The translations under genes were made by a program, and so were the position numbers. 64,000 bases of DNA, taken from JBCCDY01 sp039030555. Lineage in GTDB: Bacteria; Bacteroidota; Bacteroidia; Cytophagales; Cyclobacteriaceae. Of the stretch, positions 51,942 to 61,521 are shown piece after piece; position 1 is the stretch's first letter, and each line of letters begins with the position of its first letter. The notes under the pieces were generated by a model. That model was not told where the DNA came from. It saw only the letters and a program-made list of their open reading frames with translations, and made no database searches. The stretch spans positions 186,001 to 250,000 of the forward strand of contig JBCCDY010000007.1 of the NCBI GenBank assembly GCA_039030555.1, in the 5' to 3' direction.

Positions 51942-52757
51942 TTGAAATCATTCAAACAAAAATATGGCGATTGGGCACTCATTCTGGGAGCAGCAGAAGG
52001 ACTAGGGGCAGCTTTCGCTAAGGAAATAGCTCATAAAGGTCTAAATCTTGTTTTGGTCGATGTTCAAAAAAGTAAACTCAACTCTTTATCTGAAGAGTTG
52101 AGTTCCATTTATAAGATTAAGGTTGAAAATAGAATAGTTGATCTTGCCCAGGAAAATCAGGTTAGATTTTTAATTGAAGAATTAGTTGATTTTGATATAG
52201 GCTTAGTCATCTATAATGCTACTTTTTCGCCAATTAAAGAGTTCACCGACGTTGATTTATCCGACCACGAGAAACTAATTCAAATCAACTTAAAATCAAC
52301 ACTCTTGATTACAGATTATTTTTCTAAGCGGATGAAAGAGCAAGGGGAAGGGGGAATTTTGTTAATGTCGTCCATGTCTGGCTTACAAGGAACAGCTATG
52401 GTTGCTCATTATGCAGCTTCAAAAGCTTATCTAATGGTACTTGCTGAGGGCTTATGGTATGAACTAAAGGATTATGGCGTTGATGTACTGGCTTGTATTG
52501 CGGGAGCAACCGGAACTCAGAATTATTATGATACCAAGCCTAATCGGAAAGGCTTAATAATTCCACCAATTATGACACCGGAAGATGTAGCTAGGCAGTC
52601 ACTTAATAAACTAGGGAAACAGCCCAGTTATATCCCGGGTTTCTGGAATAGGTTCGCGGTTTGGTTTTCTAAGCTACTATTCGGAAGAAAAACTTCCACG
52701 ATTCTTGTCAGTGAAAACCTTGTTAGAATGTATGGAAACAAAAAAGCCACGCACTAA
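51942..52757 (+). CDS. Short-chain dehydrogenase (17-beta-HSD / ketoacyl-reductase-like)
   Basis: 271 residues, TTG start at 51942. It begins KQKYGDWALILGAAEGLG, the arrangement seen in HSD17B12-type enzymes. The NAD(P) motif is G16xxxG20xG22, and the catalytic set includes S143/S144, Y157 and K161 (HYAASK). The NAG-equivalent motif is YNA. The substrate is unknown; a 3-oxoacyl or 17-oxo compound is plausible given the 5-alpha-reductase-like neighbour. A strong terminator overlaps its last codons. Confidence 0.9.
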   Translation: MKSFKQKYGDWALILGAAEGLGAAFAKEIAHKGLNLVLVDVQKSKLNSLSEELSSIYKIKVENRIVDLAQENQVRFLIEELVDFDIGLVIYNATFSPIKEFTDVDLSDHEKLIQINLKSTLLITDYFSKRMKEQGEGGILLMSSMSGLQGTAMVAHYAASKAYLMVLAEGLWYELKDYGVDVLACIAGATGTQNYYDTKPNRKGLIIPPIMTPEDVARQSLNKLGKQPSYIPGFWNRFAVWFSKLLFGRKTSTILVSENLVRMYGNKKATH

Positions 52758-52769
52758 AGCGTGGCTTTT
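52742..52769. terminator. Bidirectional terminator after the SDR gene
   Basis: Perfect 11-bp stem AAAAGCCACGC / GCGTGGCTTTT around ACTAAA. It begins inside the SDR coding region and serves the converging lipoprotein gene too, because both sides carry A/T tracts. Confidence 0.92.
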
Positions 52770-52791
52770 AATATTAGGTTTAGAGTTAATC

Positions 52792-53319
52792 TTATTGAAC
52801 TCTAGTTAACACTAGTGAAATATCAGTTGGCAATTCAGCAACCAATGATGCAAGATTTACAGTTCCGGAAATACTAGTAACAGTTCCACCATCGCTAGGT
52901 ACCAGAGATACATTTTCCTGAACCAATGGTACTGGAACAGGAGAAGCGTCTATTAGCAGTGTAAGAGTGAAAATCCTCTGTTCTACACTATATGACCAAG
53001 TTCCCCCATCTTCAGTTAATGCTGGTTCAGCTGCACAAACATTAAATAAAGTGCCACTAAGAGCATTATTTCCATTAGTAAGTCTTACTAAAGCGGCATT
53101 ATTAGGAATATTAAGATCGCAAGGAGTATCTGCTAAAAGGGCTTGCCCTAATATTGGAAGAACGTCATCACCATTGGTGTCCGTAGCAGATGTAATAGCA
53201 AAATTACCTTCAAAGTCAAATTGGGCAGTTTCGCCGCCTTCATCATCGTCGCTACAAGAAGAAACAAAAAGTAATCCTCCTAAAGCTAATACCAATCCTA
53301 GAATGTTAAGTCTTTTCAT
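52792..53319 (-). CDS. Small lipoprotein, lipocalin-like, function unknown
   Basis: 175 residues with a lipoprotein signal (LGLVLALGGLLFVSSC, Cys22) and an acidic SDDDEGG stretch right after the lipid Cys, which in Bacteroidota often directs surface export. The mature part is predicted all-beta (FDFEGNFAITSATDTNG, GTWSYSVEQRIFTLTLL, GTVTSISGTVNL), like the small lipocalin-type lipoproteins of the phylum. No function can be stated. It diverges from the TonB receptor across about 124 bases. Confidence 0.82.
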   Translation of the reverse strand: MKRLNILGLVLALGGLLFVSSCSDDDEGGETAQFDFEGNFAITSATDTNGDDVLPILGQALLADTPCDLNIPNNAALVRLTNGNNALSGTLFNVCAAEPALTEDGGTWSYSVEQRIFTLTLLIDASPVPVPLVQENVSLVPSDGGTVTSISGTVNLASLVAELPTDISLVLTRVQ

Positions 53320-53443
53320 AAATTTTCAATTTGACTTCAAAGAAATGGAAAAAAATTATTTTGTTGAAATATACTTCAAGCTAATTGTGAAACTATCGAG
53401 CTTATGATTTCTTATATTGCGCAGGTTTTTGAATACAACACCT

Positions 53444-56266
53444 ATGAATTTTGATAAGGGACTTCTAGTATTATCTATTTTTTTAATCTTCAGCTCTGCT
53501 TCATTTTCTCAAAATAGTAATGTAAAAGGGAAAGTAATCGACGCTAATACTGGAGAACCGCTGGTCGGAGTTAATATCAAAGTAAAAGATAAACTTTACG
53601 GAACTATAACGAATAACAAAGGTGAGTACATACTTAGCCTTGAAGATGGACAGTTTATAACTTTAGTATTTTCTATGGTTGGGTTTGGAACAGTTGAAAA
53701 AGATGTCTCTGGCTCAATTTCTGAAATTAACATAAGTTTGGAAGAACAGGCTCTTTTTGGTGATGAAGTGATTGTATCAGCCTCCAGATATGAAGAAAAT
53801 GTATTGGAATCACCCGTATCTATTGAAAGAAGAGATTTATTAGATATTCAAAATACGCCAGCTCAGGATTTTTATAGCGGTTTGAATACGCTAAAAGGCG
53901 TAGATGTAAATAATCAAAGTCTTACATTCAAAGTAGTTAATACCAGAGGGTTTACAAACAATACAAATGAACGTTTTAATCAAATCGTTGATGGTGTTGA
54001 TAATGCTCCTCCGGGTTTGAATTTTGCTGCGGGAAATATTTTTGGTATTCCTGAGTTAGACGTAGAGAGTGCTGAATTACTAGTGGGTGCATCTTCTGCT
54101 CTTTATGGACCGGGAGGTTTGAACGGAACGCTTTTATTGAATAGTAAAAGTCCTTTTGAGTATCAGGGACTGAGTGCTAAGGCACAGTTAGGACTTATGC
54201 ATGTTGGAGCAAGTTATAGAGATTCCCCGGATGAACTATATAATTTCGGCTTAAGATATGCGAAGGCCTATAATGATAAAATTGCTTTCAAGATCAACGC
54301 AACTTACTTGACGGCTTTGGACTGGCATGCGGTAGACTCCAGAAACAGGCTTTCACTAGTTGATCCAAACGTAAGTTCAATTGAGAATCCTTATATCAAT
54401 CCCGGATACGATGGGATCAACCTATATGGAGATGAGAATGTAGGAGGAGTAGATTTATCTGCTCAAGCTCAAGCGGTAGCAGAAGGTTTTGCTTCAGATG
54501 AAGGTTTAATACCCGGTAGCCCAGAATTTGATGCCAGAGTTAATGAAGTCGTTAGTCTTTTCCCTTCAGAACCTACTCCAATAACAAGGACAGGTTATGA
54601 AGAACAAGATCTGGTAGATTACGATACCAGAAATTTCAATGTTAATGGAGCTGTTCATTACAGGGTTACAAGCGATGTGGAAATGATTTTACAAGGAGCT
54701 TACGGTCAAGGTACTGCCGTTTATACAGCGCAAAATCGTTTTTCACTTCAAAACTTTGAGGCATATACTGGTAAACTAGAACTTCGAAGTGATAATTTTT
54801 TCGTAAGAGCATTTTACTCTAAAGAAGACGCTGGTGATACTTACGATGCAGGTTCAACTGCTTTACAAATTAATGAAGCATGGAAAAGTAGTGAAGAATG
54901 GTTTACAGATTATTTTACAGGATACGCGGTTGGAGCAGACCTGTTTGAATTGTCGAGGCAGGAATCATTTGCATTTGCAAGGGAATTTGCAGACAATCTA
55001 AGTGAGGAGGGCACTGTATTAAACCCATCTTTGGTATCCAGACCGCTACCGGGGACGGATGGCCGATTCGAACAGCTTAGAGATAGCATTTCTTCTATTC
55101 CACTTCCAAATGGTACTTTAGTTGTTGATAAAAGTTCCTTATGGCATTTTGAAGGAATGTACAATTTTAGTCAATGGATACCAGGTTGGGAAGGTCTGGC
55201 TGGCTATAGTTTCAGAAGATATCGTTTAGATACGGATGGGACAACTTATGCGGATACCCCTGGAAATCCAATACTTTTCAATCAGGTTGGTGCTTATGCG
55301 CAGATTTCAAAGAGATTTCTGGCCGATCGCTTAAAGCTTACCGCTTCTGGTAGATATGATAGAAATGAGAATTTTGATGACCGAGTGACTCCAAGAGGTT
55401 CACTAGTTATTGCTTTAGATAAAAAGAACCAGAGAAATTTAAGAGGTTCTGTTCAAACAGCTTTTAGATTCCCATCGATTGCGGAACAGTTTGTGAGTTT
55501 AGATGTCGGGGTTCTGGATGTATTTGGAGGACTTCCTGAGGTAAGAGAGCAATTTGATTTTGAAAATAACCCTGTTTTTCCCGGTGATAACTCAAATCCT
55601 ATTATAGCACAGGCTGATGATAGCGAAGGGCCTTTTGAGTTCCCAGAGTTTCAGCCTGAACGTGTTACTGCATATGAGGTTGGTTATAAAGGTATTCACT
55701 TTGAAGGTAAAATGCTTGTTGATGCTTATGGGTATTTAAATCGTTACAATGGATTTTTGGCTACTCAAATATTGGTACGCGGCTCAGGAGAAAACATAGA
55801 ACGTTTTTCAACTACGGTAAGTACGGATGACCCGCTAACAGCTTTTGGTTGGGCCGTAGGTGTAGATTATATTCTACCTAAAGGGTATGTAGCATCAGGT
55901 AATATTTCCAGTAATGATCTTGAGTCAATAAGCGATAGGCCTGCGGGTTTTCAATCACGTTTTAATACTCCGAAATATCGTCTCAATTTATCTTTAGCTA
56001 ATAGAAATGTTTATAAAGACTTAGGTTTCTCCGTGAGTTACAGGTGGCAGGATGCCTTTTTATGGGAAAGTAGCTTTGCAGTAGGACCTGTTGATAGTTT
56101 TGGAACACTAGATGCTCAAGTCAGTTATAAGGTGCCTAACATAAAATCTGTTCTGAAGGTAGGAGGCTCTAACCTGTTGAATGAATACTACATTACAGGA
56201 CTAGGAAATCCATCCGTAGGAGGTATTTACTATGTTTCCGTAACTTTTGACGAATTCCTCAATTAG
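53444..56266 (+). CDS. TonB-dependent outer-membrane receptor with carboxypeptidase-regulatory domain
   Basis: 940 residues from the ATG at 53444 (MNFDKGLLVLSIFLIFSSASFSQ); an upstream TTG would place nine extra residues before the signal peptide. Residues ~25-110 are a CarboxypepD-reg-like domain (VKGKVIDANTGEPLVGVNIKVK). The plug domain follows (DEVIVSASRYEENVLESPVSIE, VNTRGFTNNTNERF, LVGASSALYGPGGLNGTLL), then a 22-strand barrel ending in a beta strand, YYVSVTFDEFLN. No SusD partner is adjacent, so the substrate is not a predictable glycan; siderophore, metal, vitamin or lipid uptake are open. The stop overlaps the converging START gene by 8 bases. Confidence 0.93.
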   Translation: MNFDKGLLVLSIFLIFSSASFSQNSNVKGKVIDANTGEPLVGVNIKVKDKLYGTITNNKGEYILSLEDGQFITLVFSMVGFGTVEKDVSGSISEINISLEEQALFGDEVIVSASRYEENVLESPVSIERRDLLDIQNTPAQDFYSGLNTLKGVDVNNQSLTFKVVNTRGFTNNTNERFNQIVDGVDNAPPGLNFAAGNIFGIPELDVESAELLVGASSALYGPGGLNGTLLLNSKSPFEYQGLSAKAQLGLMHVGASYRDSPDELYNFGLRYAKAYNDKIAFKINATYLTALDWHAVDSRNRLSLVDPNVSSIENPYINPGYDGINLYGDENVGGVDLSAQAQAVAEGFASDEGLIPGSPEFDARVNEVVSLFPSEPTPITRTGYEEQDLVDYDTRNFNVNGAVHYRVTSDVEMILQGAYGQGTAVYTAQNRFSLQNFEAYTGKLELRSDNFFVRAFYSKEDAGDTYDAGSTALQINEAWKSSEEWFTDYFTGYAVGADLFELSRQESFAFAREFADNLSEEGTVLNPSLVSRPLPGTDGRFEQLRDSISSIPLPNGTLVVDKSSLWHFEGMYNFSQWIPGWEGLAGYSFRRYRLDTDGTTYADTPGNPILFNQVGAYAQISKRFLADRLKLTASGRYDRNENFDDRVTPRGSLVIALDKKNQRNLRGSVQTAFRFPSIAEQFVSLDVGVLDVFGGLPEVREQFDFENNPVFPGDNSNPIIAQADDSEGPFEFPEFQPERVTAYEVGYKGIHFEGKMLVDAYGYLNRYNGFLATQILVRGSGENIERFSTTVSTDDPLTAFGWAVGVDYILPKGYVASGNISSNDLESISDRPAGFQSRFNTPKYRLNLSLANRNVYKDLGFSVSYRWQDAFLWESSFAVGPVDSFGTLDAQVSYKVPNIKSVLKVGGSNLLNEYYITGLGNPSVGGIYYVSVTFDEFLN

Positions 56267-56882
56267 AGAAATCTGATTCATAGCTCTGTCTTGAACTAAG
56301 GTCAGCTACTCTTTGCCTAAGATTCAGAAGGTTTTTGTAAGGACCGTTCACAAGGAATATGTTTGCTAACATGGAAGGAATCAGTCCTCCCGGATCTAAC
56401 CAAAAAGTAAATTGAATCTCCGTTTTAGTACCAATTGTTTTTAATTTCCATTGGCCTCCGGTATTTTGAAGCCTAACTAAGCCTCTTTTTTCTTCCACCG
56501 CATCAGGTTTATTAATCATTTCGATGACGGAAATTTCTTTAGAAGAGGATAACTCAAGTGACTGAACCATGTCCCTGTCCTGAAAAGGCCATGGAATACC
56601 AATTTTCATGTAGACCGTTTGTGACGAATCACCATTTTGCTCGATGATCTCCACCTTTTTACAACGTTCCAGCCATTCGGGATAGTTAGAAGGCTCCAGG
56701 AGTACTTTGAGGATATCGCTTTGTGATGCATTTATAGTAGTTTTAGCGAGGAAAGCTTTAGCATCTATTTCACTGGAATCTTTAGTCCAAACGGCTATTC
56801 CATCCTTTTGCTTAGCCTGTTTCCACCCATCTGATGGATTCGGAACAAGAAGGAATAAATGCATCAGAATTGTGTAGATCAT
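56259..56882 (-). CDS. START-domain lipid-transfer-like protein (copy 2)
   Basis: 207 residues. A short hydrophobic N-terminus (MIYTILMHLFLLVPN) precedes a START/Bet-v1-type fold: WKQAKQKDGIAVWTKDSSE, YPEWLERCKKVEII, IPWPFQDRDMVQSLEL and FWLDPGGLIPSMLANIFLVNG. START domains bind lipids or sterols in a hydrophobic cavity. It is 11 bases after a paralogue with the same landmarks (WKKAKDKDGITIYTRG; VPFPFHDRDLIQSF; SDPGGSIPAWLTNLF). Probably exported, with uncertain ligand. Confidence 0.87.
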   Translation of the reverse strand: MIYTILMHLFLLVPNPSDGWKQAKQKDGIAVWTKDSSEIDAKAFLAKTTINASQSDILKVLLEPSNYPEWLERCKKVEIIEQNGDSSQTVYMKIGIPWPFQDRDMVQSLELSSSKEISVIEMINKPDAVEEKRGLVRLQNTGGQWKLKTIGTKTEIQFTFWLDPGGLIPSMLANIFLVNGPYKNLLNLRQRVADLSSRQSYESDFSN

Positions 56883-56893
56883 AGCCCATCAAA

Positions 56894-57532
56894 CTAGAAG
56901 TCCCATGTCTTGTTATCCTGATACTTATCTTTTTTCACCATTTTTCTAAGCCCCTCCATATATCCAAAAGAACCATCTACGATAAAAAGGTTGGTAAGCC
57001 ATGCCGGTATGGACCCCCCTGGGTCAGATAGGTATTTTAAAGTTGCCCTGGTTTCATTTTCCGATATTTTCTCAAGAATCCATTCTCCCTCAGCGATTTC
57101 AAGTCGAATCAATTTTTTCCTTCTTTCGAGGTCATCAGGTAGATTTTTTAAATGTACTCTCACCTTTTTTTTGTCAATTTTTTCAAAAAGAAATGATTGA
57201 ATTAAATCCCGATCATGAAAAGGAAATGGTACACGGATTTCCATATAGTATTTCAAGCTTTTTCCAGGTATAGCTTCAATTACTTCACTTTGTTGACAAC
57301 CTTGCACCCATTCACAACTACTTTCGGCATCCCAAAAAACATTCAAAATCGTACTTATAGGCGCATTAATACTTGCTATTGCTTTGAACTCTTTCACTCT
57401 TGTAAGCTCTGAGCCGCGAGTGTAAATAGTAATCCCATCCTTATCCTTAGCTTTTTTCCAATCCTCTTCACCTGGGGATTCACTTGGCGAAATCCAATTT
57501 AAGCTTAGGATTAAAACTAGTATTGAATACAT
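56894..57532 (-). CDS. START-domain lipid-transfer-like protein (copy 1)
   Basis: 212 residues from the ATG at 57532 (MYSILVLILSLNWISPS, a signal-peptide-like start); an ATG 22 codons upstream gives an unlikely leader and would intrude on the divergent DUF5686 promoter. It shares the START fold and several motifs with the next gene, so the pair arose by duplication. Both sit opposite a TonB receptor, which raises the possibility of lipid or sterol handling at the envelope (inference). Confidence 0.87.
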   Translation of the reverse strand: MYSILVLILSLNWISPSESPGEEDWKKAKDKDGITIYTRGSELTRVKEFKAIASINAPISTILNVFWDAESSCEWVQGCQQSEVIEAIPGKSLKYYMEIRVPFPFHDRDLIQSFLFEKIDKKKVRVHLKNLPDDLERRKKLIRLEIAEGEWILEKISENETRATLKYLSDPGGSIPAWLTNLFIVDGSFGYMEGLRKMVKKDKYQDNKTWDF

Positions 57533-57577
57533 TATTGGATTATAATTTGATGTATGAATTAACGCAATTATGCCGAA

Positions 57578-57606
57578 TTGAATACCAACTATATCCATTA
57601 ACTTTG
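57578..57606 (+). promoter_or_regulatory. Bacteroidota promoter of the DUF5686 gene
   Basis: TTG at 57578-57580, 18 bases, then TAACTTTG at 57599-57606, which matches TAnnTTTG exactly. It is 33 bases upstream of the ATG at 57640, giving a short leader. Confidence 0.78.
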
Positions 57607-57639
57607 CGTTCCAATAACTAGCAAGGCTACCGCCAGACC

Positions 57640-60141
57640 ATGCATAAAATTAGATTATTCTTGATTGGCTTGTTTTTACTGTTTTCAGGGTATCATTCCT
57701 TTGCTCAGAGAACCGTAATTAAAGGTATGGTGACCGATGCTGAAAGTGGAGTACCGATACCGTTTGTAAGCGTTTCGTTAAAAGGTACTTTAATAGGTTC
57801 TGAAACAGATTTCGATGGGAAATACATTATTTCAACAGGTAATGTTGCCGATACCCTTCTGGTTTCTTCCATAGGCTTTAAACCTCAAAAGGCTCCCATT
57901 AAGCTATACGAAGAGCAAACCATCGATTTTGTTTTAGAGAAAGAGGTCACAGAACTGGATGAACTTGTTTTTGAAGCAGGAGAAGATCCTGCCTACCCTA
58001 TTATGCGACAGGCGCTAAAACGAAAAAGAGCTCATGATATCAGGAATATTGAAACCTATAAAACGACTAATTATACCAAGCTTGAATTCGATGTTTCAGA
58101 CTTCCCTGAAAAAATGAGAAAGGGTAAATTGGTTCAGAAGGCTAAAGCTGCCGTTGATACCATTGGAGACTTCAAAACGGAAGATGGGAGTCCAATTTTC
58201 CCAATATTTATTTCTGAATCCATATCAGAGACGTTTGTTCAAAATAATCCAAGGAAAAGACATGAAGATATTCTAAAAGCTAATATTCACGGGATTGGTA
58301 TAGATAATAAAAAACAGGTAGCTCAGATTACTGGCGTCACATTTCAGGAATACAACTTTTATCAAAACTGGTTACGAATTATTGATAGGGATTTCGTTTC
58401 GCCCTTGGCCGATGGGTGGAAAACATATTATGATTATTATCTAGATGATAGTACAACTATTGATGGACAGTATTCTTACAAAATCCTTTTTTATCCAAAA
58501 GTAGAAGGTGATTTGGCTTTTGAAGGGCATATGTGGATCACCAAAGAAGACTACGCGCTAAAGCAAATTGATGCTACGGTTACAGGTAAAGCCAATCTAA
58601 ACTTCATAAAGAGTATCCATATCTATCAGGAGTTATCCCCAACAGATCAGACGGAATGGATACCTACGCTCACTGATTTTGAGCTTAATGTTTCTGAGAT
58701 TGCATCGAATTTTCCTGGTGCACGGGCGAAATTTTATCTAAAGACTAATGAGTGGGAGTTAAATCAATCTTTTCCCAACGACATTTTTCTGATTCCGGTT
58801 GAAGTTAATCCTGATGCTGTTAAAGCACCGCCAGAATTTTGGGATCAAGTAAGGCCCGTACCTCTTGATACCAGTGAGATGGAAGCTTTAAGGGCTATTA
58901 GCGCCGTTGAACGTATAAAAACCGTTAGGGTAATAGCTGAAACCATTAAAACGGTTAGACGGGGATATGTCCGCTCAGGAAAAATTGACTATGGTCCCTG
59001 GTTGTTTTTATATAGTAATAACAATATAGAAGGGAATCGGGTGAGATTTGGTTTTCGAACAAATGATCTTTTTTCTGAGCGATGGGTAATTGCTCCTTAT
59101 ATAGCTTACGGTTTTAGGGATGAGCGTGTAAAGTATGGATTAACGGTGGATCATATTTTCACCAGAAAACCATGGACTAAGGTTACGGCATTTCATAGAA
59201 GGGATATAGAGCAGCTAGGAGTTGCTAGTACAGACGATCGAACTAATTTCATTTTTACTGCTGCAACACGTTTTGGAACTTTGCGGAGCCCACATCTTCG
59301 AACAGAGTCAGGACTCTCTTTTCAGCGGGATTTGGCTCGCGGAATAACCCAAACCATTTCCTATAAGAGAACAGAATTTGATCCGTTATTTCCTTTTGCA
59401 TTTGTTAATGACCCGAATGCAGATGTACCTCAACTTGTCCCTGAATACACCACATCCGAAGTAATTGCCGAAACAAGATTTGCCAAAAGTGAGAAATACA
59501 TTTTCGATAACAACAGAAGATTTAGAGTAGGAATTCCGAGGAAACCAATCTTTACATTGAGATATACTTTGGGAATAGATGGTCTTTTCGGGAGCTCATT
59601 CGACTATCATAAGTTTAATTTAAGAATGGATCATACCATTAATGTTGGATTGCTAGGTACGGGTGTGTATACCTTAGAAGGTGGATACATACCCTCAACC
59701 ATTCCATTCCCAACTCTCAGAAATCACGTAGGAAATTCCACTCTATTCTTTAATGTAGATGCTTTCAACCTCATGGAATTTGGAGAGTTTGTGAGTGATC
59801 GGTATGTATTATTAAAGTATACACACCTATTTCAAGGCTTCATTTTGAATAGAATTCCTTTAATGAAGAAGTTAAAGTGGCGACTGGTAGCCACTGGAAA
59901 CATACTTTTTGGTGGTATAAGTGATCAAAATTTAAATCTCATCCCTTCAGAAGGATTCGACGAAAATGGTGAAGAAATTGGATCATTCAGAACTTTAGAT
60001 AATACACCTTATGTGGAAGTTGGGTATGGTATAGAAAATATCTTCAAAATTTTAAGAGTGACGGCATTTCATAGACTAACCTATCTGGATACTGATGCTG
60101 ATCGTTTTGGGGTCAAATTGTTATTCACAATACGGCCTTAA
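57640..60141 (+). CDS. DUF5686 outer-membrane protein with carboxypeptidase-regulatory domain
   Basis: 833 residues with a signal peptide (LFLIGLFLLFSGYHSFAQ). Residues ~25-105 are a CarboxypepD-reg-like domain (IKGMVTDAESGVPIPFVSVSLKG). The rest is the DUF5686 architecture: a conserved helical and beta segment (YPIMRQALKRKRAHD, YKTTNYTKLEFD) and a C-terminal beta barrel finishing in VKLLFTIRP. Common in Bacteroidota, role unknown. It lacks a TonB plug domain. It is preceded by a good promoter and followed by an MFS gene after 45 bases. Confidence 0.9.
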   Translation: MHKIRLFLIGLFLLFSGYHSFAQRTVIKGMVTDAESGVPIPFVSVSLKGTLIGSETDFDGKYIISTGNVADTLLVSSIGFKPQKAPIKLYEEQTIDFVLEKEVTELDELVFEAGEDPAYPIMRQALKRKRAHDIRNIETYKTTNYTKLEFDVSDFPEKMRKGKLVQKAKAAVDTIGDFKTEDGSPIFPIFISESISETFVQNNPRKRHEDILKANIHGIGIDNKKQVAQITGVTFQEYNFYQNWLRIIDRDFVSPLADGWKTYYDYYLDDSTTIDGQYSYKILFYPKVEGDLAFEGHMWITKEDYALKQIDATVTGKANLNFIKSIHIYQELSPTDQTEWIPTLTDFELNVSEIASNFPGARAKFYLKTNEWELNQSFPNDIFLIPVEVNPDAVKAPPEFWDQVRPVPLDTSEMEALRAISAVERIKTVRVIAETIKTVRRGYVRSGKIDYGPWLFLYSNNNIEGNRVRFGFRTNDLFSERWVIAPYIAYGFRDERVKYGLTVDHIFTRKPWTKVTAFHRRDIEQLGVASTDDRTNFIFTAATRFGTLRSPHLRTESGLSFQRDLARGITQTISYKRTEFDPLFPFAFVNDPNADVPQLVPEYTTSEVIAETRFAKSEKYIFDNNRRFRVGIPRKPIFTLRYTLGIDGLFGSSFDYHKFNLRMDHTINVGLLGTGVYTLEGGYIPSTIPFPTLRNHVGNSTLFFNVDAFNLMEFGEFVSDRYVLLKYTHLFQGFILNRIPLMKKLKWRLVATGNILFGGISDQNLNLIPSEGFDENGEEIGSFRTLDNTPYVEVGYGIENIFKILRVTAFHRLTYLDTDADRFGVKLLFTIRP

Positions 60142-60186
60142 TTTTTATTGAATCGAATCGTTTTTACATTATTTTCTAGTTAATTC

Positions 60187-61521
60187 ATGAGTTCAGATCA
60201 GAAAATGAAAAACGAAAAATCCGAACCCGTATCCATTTACCCTGTCCTGATGGTGAACTTTATTGGTTCTCTAGGATATAGCATAGTTCTTCCTTTCTTA
60301 ATATTTCTGGTGACAAGGTTCGGTGGAAATGAAATTATCTATGGAGTTTTAGGTTCTATGTATCCTCTTTTCCAATTTTTTGGAGCTCCAATATTAGGTA
60401 AGTGGTCGGATGCGGTAGGCAGAAAGAAGATATTACTATTAAGTCAGTTGGGTACATTAGTGGCTTGGACTATTTTTTTAATAGCTCTATTTATTCCTTT
60501 TGAAAAAGGAATATCAATTGAAACCTCTTTAATCGGTACTTTTTCGATAACCATTCCCTTAATCCTTATTTTTTTCGCCAGGGCTTTGGATGGCCTTACT
60601 GGAGGTAATATATCAGTTGCAAATGCCTATATGTCCGATATTTCTAATGACGAAAACAGGAAAAAGAATTTTGGTAAGATGTCGATGTCATCCAGCTTAG
60701 GTTTTATTATAGGGCCTGCAATAGCTGGATTATTAGGCTCTACAAGCTTAAAAGAAATTCCACCAATCATAGGTGCTATGGTTATTTCTATGATAGCACT
60801 TTACATCATTCAAATGAGGCTGCCAGAGTCTAATTGTAAATCCGTAAAATTGCCAGGAAAACTATTCAATCTCAAAGGCATCTTTTCGAACGAACATAAA
60901 GAGTGTTTCGAATTTGATGAAGGAGAGAACGACATATCGAAAAAAACGAAAAATAGTGTTTGGAATGTAAAAGGAGTACCTTTTATGGTAGGTTACTATT
61001 TCCTGGTGTTTCTAGGCTTCAGTTTTTTTTATGCAGCATTTCCGATTCATGCCATGAATAAGCTTGGATGGACGCCTTTCGAGCTTGGATTATTTTTTTC
61101 TTTCTTAAGTGGAATGATGGTTCTCGTCCAGGGTCCGCTTTTAAATGCTTTATCCGATCGCTTTTCTGAGATTAACCTCATACTGACCGGCTCCTTTTTT
61201 CTGGTGATTAATTTCATTCTAATGAGCTCACAATCAGCGCTTAATATCTATTTTGGGGCAATATTTTTCGCTTTGGGAAATGGTATTATGTGGCCATCTT
61301 ATTTATCGTTACTTTCGCAAGTAGGGGGTAAAAAACACCAGGGAGAAGTACAAGGCGTGGCAAATAGTGGAGGAAGTATGGCTAGTATTTTCGGTCTGAT
61401 TTTCGGAGGGTACTTTTATTCTTTAATAGGTGGATCAACGTTTATTCTATCAGCAATAACTCTTTTCATTATATTTCTGGTATCATTCAGGTTTTATAAA
61501 CTCAAAATTGGGAGTGCTTAG
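60187..61521 (+). CDS. MFS transporter (drug/sugar efflux-like)
   Basis: 444 residues, 12 membrane helices expected. Motif A between helices 2 and 3 reads GKWSDAVGRKKILLLSQLG, as in TetA/Bmr-like proton antiporters. ARALDGLTGGNISVANAYMSD follows, a conserved helix-4/5 segment. A charged loop of about 50 residues separates the two six-helix halves. The substrate cannot be deduced. The 3' end overlaps the next ORF by 14 bases, so the two may be co-transcribed. Confidence 0.93.
   Translation: MSSDQKMKNEKSEPVSIYPVLMVNFIGSLGYSIVLPFLIFLVTRFGGNEIIYGVLGSMYPLFQFFGAPILGKWSDAVGRKKILLLSQLGTLVAWTIFLIALFIPFEKGISIETSLIGTFSITIPLILIFFARALDGLTGGNISVANAYMSDISNDENRKKNFGKMSMSSSLGFIIGPAIAGLLGSTSLKEIPPIIGAMVISMIALYIIQMRLPESNCKSVKLPGKLFNLKGIFSNEHKECFEFDEGENDISKKTKNSVWNVKGVPFMVGYYFLVFLGFSFFYAAFPIHAMNKLGWTPFELGLFFSFLSGMMVLVQGPLLNALSDRFSEINLILTGSFFLVINFILMSSQSALNIYFGAIFFALGNGIMWPSYLSLLSQVGGKKHQGEVQGVANSGGSMASIFGLIFGGYFYSLIGGSTFILSAITLFIIFLVSFRFYKLKIGSA

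Noticed and set aside
52967..53407. Plus-strand ORF of 146 codons opposite the small lipoprotein
   Set aside because: The minus-strand frame has a perfect lipoprotein signal; the plus frame has no signal or motif.
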